Shown piece after piece: positions 59,963 through 64,000 of a stretch of DNA of 64,000 nucleotides. The notes under the pieces are model-generated. The model made no database searches and was not told the origin of the DNA. It worked only from the letters and a program-made list of their open reading frames with translations. A program made the position numbers and the translations under genes. Position 1 is the stretch's first letter; every line of letters starts with the position of its first letter. The DNA comes from Aldehydirespirator sp965203635 (GTDB taxonomy: Bacteria; Actinomycetota; Acidimicrobiia; Acidimicrobiales; Aldehydirespiratoraceae), in contig OZ241903.1 in the NCBI GenBank assembly GCA_965203635.1, forward strand, positions 2,666,001 to 2,730,000, given 5' to 3'.

Positions 59963-62185
59963 ATGACCACCCAAGACACCAGCCCCGCTACCGACACCGC
60001 GCCCACCGGAGGGTGCCCCGTGCTGCATCAGACGCCCGCGAACACGGGCTCGCTGGCCAACCAGCACTGGTGGCCCGAGCAGCTGAACCTGCGGCCGATG
60101 AACAAGAACTCTCCGCAGATCGACCCCATGGGCGACGGCTTCGACTACGCCGCCGAGTTCAACAGCCTCGACCTCGCGGCGGTGAAGGCCGACATCGCCG
60201 ACGTGCTGACCACCTCGCAGGACTGGTGGCCGGCCGACTACGGCCACTACGGGCCGCTGATCATCCGCATGACGTGGCACAGCGCTGGCACGTACCGCAT
60301 CCACGACGGGCGGGGCGGCGGCGGATCCGGCACGCACCGCTTCGCGCCGCTCAACAGCTGGCCCGACAACGCCAACCTCGACAAGGCCCGCCGGCTGCTG
60401 TGGCCGGTCAAGCAGAAGTACGGCCGCAAGATCTCGTGGGCCGACCTGATGATCCTGGCCGGCAACGTGGCCCTGGAGTCGATGGGCTTCAAGACGTTCG
60501 GCTTCGGCGGCGGACGCGTCGACGTGTGGGAGCCCGAGGAGGACATCTACTGGGGCCCTGAGACCGGCTGGCTCGACGACGAGCGCTACAGCGGCGACCG
60601 CGAGCTCGCCGACCCGCTCGGCGCGGTCCAGATGGGCCTGATCTACGTGAACCCCGAGGGCCCCAACGGCAATCCCGATCCGCTGGCCGCGGCCCGCGAC
60701 ATTCGCGAGACGTTCGCCCGCATGGCCATGGACGACACCGAGACGGTGGCGCTGATCGCCGGGGGCCACACCTTCGGCAAGACCCACGGCGCGGCCGACG
60801 GCGACCAGTACGTAGGCCCTGAGCCCGAGGGCGCCAGCCTGGAGGAGCAGGGCCTGGGCTGGACGAGCACCTTCGGCACCGGTGTGGGCGGCGACGCCAT
60901 CACCAGCGGCCTCGAGGGCGCGTGGACCCCCACCCCGGTGGCCTGGGACAACAGCTTCTTCGAGACCCTGTTCGCCTACGAGTGGGAGCTGACCAAGAGC
61001 CCGGCCGGCGCCTGGCAGTGGATCCCGGTCGACGGCGGCGGGGCCGGCACCGTGCCCGACGCCCACGACCCGTCGGGGAGCCACACCCCCGTGATGCTGA
61101 CCACCGACCTGTCGCTGCGCATGGACCCGGCCTACGAGGCGATCTCGCGACGCTTCCTGGAGAATCCCGACGAGTTCGCCGACGCCTTCGCCCGGGCGTG
61201 GTTCAAGCTCGTGCACCGCGACATGGGTCCGGTGGCCCGGTACCTGGGTCCGGAGGTCCCCGACGAGGAGCTGATCTGGCAGGACCCCGTCCCCGCGGTC
61301 GACCACGACCTGGTCGACGACGCCGACGTGGCTGCCCTCAAGGCTCAGATCCTGCAGTCGGGTCCGTCGGTAGCGCAACTGGTGGCGGCCGCGTGGGCGT
61401 CGGCGTCGACGTTCCGCGACAGCGACATGCGCGGCGGGGCCAACGGCGCCCGTGTCCGACTGGCACCCCAGAACGATTGGGAGGCGAACGATCCGGCATC
61501 TCTGGCGGAGGTGCTTGCCGCGCTGGAGGGCATCCAGGCCGAGTTCAACGGCTCTGCCGACGGCGGCAAGCGAGTGTCACTGGCCGATCTGATCGTGCTG
61601 GGCGGCGGCGCGGCCGTCGAGGAGGCCGCCCGGCGGGCCGGGGTCGAGGTTGCGGTCCCCTTCTCGCCGGGGCGCACCGACGCCTCGCCGGAGCAGACCG
61701 ACGTCGATTCGTTCGCGGTGCTGGAACCGACTGCCGACGGGTTCCGCAACTACTGGCGCCCCGGCGACAAGCGCCGTCCTGAGACGGTGCTGGTGGACAA
61801 GGCCAGCCTGCTCTCGCTGACCGCGCCGGAGATGACGGTGCTGGTCGGCGGCATGCGGGCGCTGGGAGCGAACTCGGCGGGATCGTCGCTGGGTGTGCTC
61901 ACCGGCCGGGCCGGGACGCTGACCAACGACTTCTTCGTGAACCTGCTCGACATGGGCACCGAGTGGCGGGTGTCGGAGACCGAGCACGTCTATGAGGGCC
62001 ACGACCGCGATACCGGCGAACTGCGCTGGACGGCCACCGCGGTCGACCTGGTGTTCGGCTCCAACTCGCAGCTGCGGGCCATCGCCGAGGTCTACGGATC
62101 CGACGACGCGCAGGAGAAGTTCGTGCATGACTTCGTGGCCGCCTGGCACAAGGTCATGAACCTGGACCGCTTCGACCTGTCCTGA
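59963..62185 (+). CDS. katG: catalase-peroxidase
   Basis: 740 residues, two-domain bacterial KatG. Distal heme residues Arg, Trp, His in RMTWHSAGTYR near 95; proximal His in GGHTFGKTHG near 270; the Met-Tyr-Trp cofactor is complete, with Tyr in LIYVNPEG and Met 26 residues later in ARMAMDD. C-terminal heme-free domain from about 430. It breaks down hydrogen peroxide. AAGGAG 6 bp before the ATG. Co-transcribed with furA (41 bp gap). No further gene of the operon seen. Confidence 0.97.
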   Translation: MTTQDTSPATDTAPTGGCPVLHQTPANTGSLANQHWWPEQLNLRPMNKNSPQIDPMGDGFDYAAEFNSLDLAAVKADIADVLTTSQDWWPADYGHYGPLIIRMTWHSAGTYRIHDGRGGGGSGTHRFAPLNSWPDNANLDKARRLLWPVKQKYGRKISWADLMILAGNVALESMGFKTFGFGGGRVDVWEPEEDIYWGPETGWLDDERYSGDRELADPLGAVQMGLIYVNPEGPNGNPDPLAAARDIRETFARMAMDDTETVALIAGGHTFGKTHGAADGDQYVGPEPEGASLEEQGLGWTSTFGTGVGGDAITSGLEGAWTPTPVAWDNSFFETLFAYEWELTKSPAGAWQWIPVDGGGAGTVPDAHDPSGSHTPVMLTTDLSLRMDPAYEAISRRFLENPDEFADAFARAWFKLVHRDMGPVARYLGPEVPDEELIWQDPVPAVDHDLVDDADVAALKAQILQSGPSVAQLVAAAWASASTFRDSDMRGGANGARVRLAPQNDWEANDPASLAEVLAALEGIQAEFNGSADGGKRVSLADLIVLGGGAAVEEAARRAGVEVAVPFSPGRTDASPEQTDVDSFAVLEPTADGFRNYWRPGDKRRPETVLVDKASLLSLTAPEMTVLVGGMRALGANSAGSSLGVLTGRAGTLTNDFFVNLLDMGTEWRVSETEHVYEGHDRDTGELRWTATAVDLVFGSNSQLRAIAEVYGSDDAQEKFVHDFVAAWHKVMNLDRFDLS

Positions 62186-62282
62186 CGCCCCGGCAGGCCT
62201 GAGGCTGGCCCAATCACGCGGAAATCGGCGACGATCAGGGCCCTAGTAGGCCGTCCATCGATGTTCGCCGGTGTCCGGACGA

Positions 62283-62332
62283 AAATCTCGGTGCGACTTT
62301 TGTGTAGCCACCACACAATTTCGTCCCGAGAT
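62283..62332. repeat. diverged repeat family D unit, with a possible C-like unit just before
   Basis: Arms AATCTCGG and CCCGAGAT with inner TTGTGT/ACACAA. Upstream at 62222-62269 is another palindromic stretch with CGGCGA/TCGCCG arms and an inner GGCC pair, perhaps a worn family-C unit. Both fill the 188-bp gap between katG and the next SDR gene. Confidence 0.55.
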
Positions 62333-62373
62333 CTATAGGAGCCGTTGCCGGTGGCACGCCTACCCTTGTGGCA

Positions 62374-63129
62374 ATGCAGGACGGCAGGATCGCGCTGGTG
62401 ACCGGCGCCGGCTCCGGTGTGGGCCGTGCCGCCGCAGTGGCCCTAGCCCGCAACGGCTGGCATGTGGTGGCCGTCGGCAGGCGGGCCGACCCGCTCGCCG
62501 AGACCGTCGCCGACTGCGAGAGCGCCGACGGCTCGGGCTCGGCCGTGACGGCCGATGTGAGCGACCCGGCCGCGGTAGAGACCCTCTTCGAGAGGGTGCG
62601 CGCCGATCACGGCCGTCTCGACCTGCTGTTCAACAACGCGGGCACGGCCGCGCCTCCGGTGCCGGTCGACGAGCTCGACGTCGAGCACTGGCAGCGGGTG
62701 GTGGACGTGAACCTCACCGGCTCGTTCCTGTGCGCCCGGCAGGCGTTCGGACTGATGAAGGCCCAGGACCCGTCCGGGGGGCGGATCATCAACAACGGGT
62801 CGGTGTCGGCCCATGTGCCCCGGCTCAACAGCGCGCCGTACACGGCCACCAAGCACGCCATCACCGGGCTGACCAAGTCGCTGGCGCTCGACGGCCGGCC
62901 CTTCGGCATCACCTGCGGCCAGATCGACATCGGCAACGCCCTCACCCCTCTCACCACCCGGATGCCTGAGGGGGTGCTACAGGCCGACGGCAGTATCCGA
63001 CCCGAGCCGACCATGGACGCCGCCGATGTCGGCCGGGCGGTGGCCTACATGGCCAGCCTGCCCGCCGGCACCAACGTGCTCACCATGACGGTGATGGCCA
63101 GCGGCATGCCGTTCATCGGCCGGGGCTGA
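62374..63129 (+). CDS. SDR-family oxidoreductase
   Basis: 251 residues. Cofactor motif TGAGSGVG, NNAG, catalytic NNGSVSAHV and YTATKHAITGLTKS. C-terminal TNVLTMTVMASGMPFIGRG. This group often acts on sugar or sugar-acid substrates; the following gene is denD. Start at ATG 62374; GTG two codons upstream is possible. Its 3' end, including the stop, is partly duplicated downstream. Confidence 0.9.
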   Translation: MQDGRIALVTGAGSGVGRAAAVALARNGWHVVAVGRRADPLAETVADCESADGSGSAVTADVSDPAAVETLFERVRADHGRLDLLFNNAGTAAPPVPVDELDVEHWQRVVDVNLTGSFLCARQAFGLMKAQDPSGGRIINNGSVSAHVPRLNSAPYTATKHAITGLTKSLALDGRPFGITCGQIDIGNALTPLTTRMPEGVLQADGSIRPEPTMDAADVGRAVAYMASLPAGTNVLTMTVMASGMPFIGRG

Positions 63130-63223
63130 CGTGGCCCTGGTGGTCAATCGCTCGGCCCTGAACGGCCGGAGCTGACGTTGAGCCCGACAGTCAACCGCTC
63201 GCCCCTGGTCGGCCGGGGCTGAC
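63118..63223 (+). repeat. tandem imperfect duplication of the SDR 3' end
   Basis: Units at 63118-63163 and 63164-63210 and a partial third at 63211-63223, each opening GGCCGGGGCTGAC or a near form, which is the end of the SDR gene with its stop codon. It occupies the gap before denD and looks like a slippage or unequal-recombination product. Confidence 0.75.
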
Positions 63224-63227
63224 TCCG

Positions 63228-64000
63228 GTGCGGGTCCTCATCACCGGCGGCGCGGGCATGCTCGGCCGCAAGCTGACCGGGCGGCTGTTGGAGCGGGGCC
63301 GTCTGCGGGGTGAGCGCATCGACGCCATCGACCTGGTCGACCTGGTCGAGGCCTCGATCGAGTCCGAGCTTTGCACCGCCCATGTCGCCGACCTGTCCCG
63401 CCCGGGCGAGGCCGAGACGCTGGTCGCGCTGGAACCCGACGTGGTGTTCCATCTCGCCGCGGTGGTCTCCGCCGAGGCCGAGGCCGACTTCGACAAGGGC
63501 ATGGCGGTCAACCTCGACGGCACCCGGCAGCTGTTCGACGCCATCCGCCTCTCCCCCATCACACCCCGGGTGGTCTACACCTCGTCGATCGCGGTGTTCG
63601 GCGCGCCGTTCCCCGATCCCATTCCCGACGACTTCCATCCCACCCCGCTCACCTCCTACGGCACCCAGAAACTGATCGGCGAGGCCCTGCTGGCCGACTA
63701 CTCCCGGCGCGGGTTCTTCGACGGCATCGGGATCCGGCTCCCTACCGTCAGCGTCCGTCCCGGCGCGCCCAACGCGGCCGCGTCGAGCTTCTTCTCCGGC
63801 ATCATCCGCGAGCCCCTTCACGGCCTGGAGGCCGAGCTGCCGGTGAGCCGCGACGTGCGCCATCCACACGCCAGCCCCCGGGCCGCGGTCGGGTTCCTGG
63901 TCCATGCCGCCGAGATCGACACGTCACGGCTGGCCGACCGCCCCAACCTCACCATGCCGGGCGTGTCGGCCACGGTCGGCGAGCAGATCGAGGCCCTCGG
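63228..64000 (+). CDS. denD: D-erythronate dehydrogenase-like NAD-dependent epimerase/dehydrogenase, partial
   Basis: The first 257 residues; the gene runs off the right edge. Starts at GTG with VLITGGAGMLGRKLTGRLL, a Rossmann motif GGAGMLG. VVYTSSIAVFGAPFP, SYGTQKLIGEALLADYSRRGF (with catalytic Tyr and Lys) and VRPGAPNAAASSFFSGIIREPL are typical of DenD, which oxidises D-erythronate to 2-oxo-tetronate in the four-carbon sugar acid pathway. The rest of that pathway (kinase, decarboxylase, isomerase) is not in view. The upstream SDR may belong to the same unit. Confidence 0.82.
   Translation, partial: MRVLITGGAGMLGRKLTGRLLERGRLRGERIDAIDLVDLVEASIESELCTAHVADLSRPGEAETLVALEPDVVFHLAAVVSAEAEADFDKGMAVNLDGTRQLFDAIRLSPITPRVVYTSSIAVFGAPFPDPIPDDFHPTPLTSYGTQKLIGEALLADYSRRGFFDGIGIRLPTVSVRPGAPNAAASSFFSGIIREPLHGLEAELPVSRDVRHPHASPRAAVGFLVHAAEIDTSRLADRPNLTMPGVSATVGEQIEAL

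Noticed and set aside
60781..60880. KatG seemed to lack the cofactor Met because EEQGLGW replaces the EQMGLGW of the M. tuberculosis protein
   Set aside because: The cofactor Met lies elsewhere: 26 residues after the Tyr of LIYVNPEG, in ARMAMDD, and it is present. E. coli KatG also has EEQGLGW, so the enzyme looks complete.

Overview
The window reads as a piece of a high-GC actinobacterial chromosome, most likely an uncultured Acidimicrobiia (Actinomycetota). Support comes from mycothione reductase (mycothiol is actinobacterial), two LLM-class oxidoreductases of the F420-using type, a GarA-like FHA protein inside the gcvH-garA-merR-DUF151-merR gene order known from mycobacteria, a furA-katG pair with a probably leaderless furA, and many SDR, acyl-CoA and amidohydrolase genes. 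No phage, plasmid, transposase, CRISPR, tRNA or rRNA gene was seen. No gene-free stretch exceeds about 260 bases, and most gaps are filled by palindromic repeats.

Layout. 1-2320: a cut thiolase with a DUF35 partner, and a divergent CrtC/AttH-like gene of unknown function. 2373-8873 (plus): gcvP, an enoyl-CoA hydratase, mycothione reductase, aroC. 9029-13991 (minus): gcvH, FHA/garA, merR, hpt, DUF151 nuclease, merR, a PD-(D/E)XK-like gene, gcvT. 14093-17634 (plus): an MsmK/UgpC-type ABC ATPase, an amidohydrolase, a phosphotransferase. 17641-27937: an alpha-glucoside block with a GH13 glucosidase, an ATPase-less AglEFG-like importer and a LacI repressor; an LLM monooxygenase, an aldo/keto reductase and a Gfo/Idh gene sit inside it. 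27962-37119 (minus): a glycerol-type block with a second ATPase-less importer, Gfo/Idh, an IclR regulator, GlpD, GlpK and an SDR. 37260-44286: aldehyde dehydrogenase, sulfurtransferase, LLM enzymes, AhpD-like protein, CDP-alcohol phosphatidyltransferase, HIT and SRAP. 44298-48625: nitronate monooxygenase, selD, class II aldolase, MFS. 48765-58339: SDRs, acyl-CoA dehydrogenase, amidohydrolase, a GcvT-like methyltransferase divergent from a Rieske oxygenase, an M24 peptidase-like gene. 58392-64000: a hydrolase, furA-katG, an SDR, and denD cut by the right edge.

How parts work together. The three glycine-cleavage genes gcvP, gcvH and gcvT lie in two opposed clusters, and gcvH is next to the FHA regulator that in mycobacteria tunes 2-oxoglutarate and glutamate metabolism. 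The single ABC ATPase, the GH13 glucosidase and the sugar-binding lipoprotein each carry the same LacI-type operator (core GCAARCGTTTAC), so one LacI protein probably controls alpha-glucoside uptake and breakdown, and the ATPase may also serve the second importer.

The strongest special finding is selD. It is split by an in-frame TGA that is almost certainly selenocysteine, with a fitting bacterial SECIS hairpin just downstream, so automatic annotation would lose its catalytic N-terminus. The other recurrent signal is a set of at least five families of short palindromic repeats, often in pairs about 60-70 bp apart, frequently between convergent genes. One family flanks aroC in inverted orientation.
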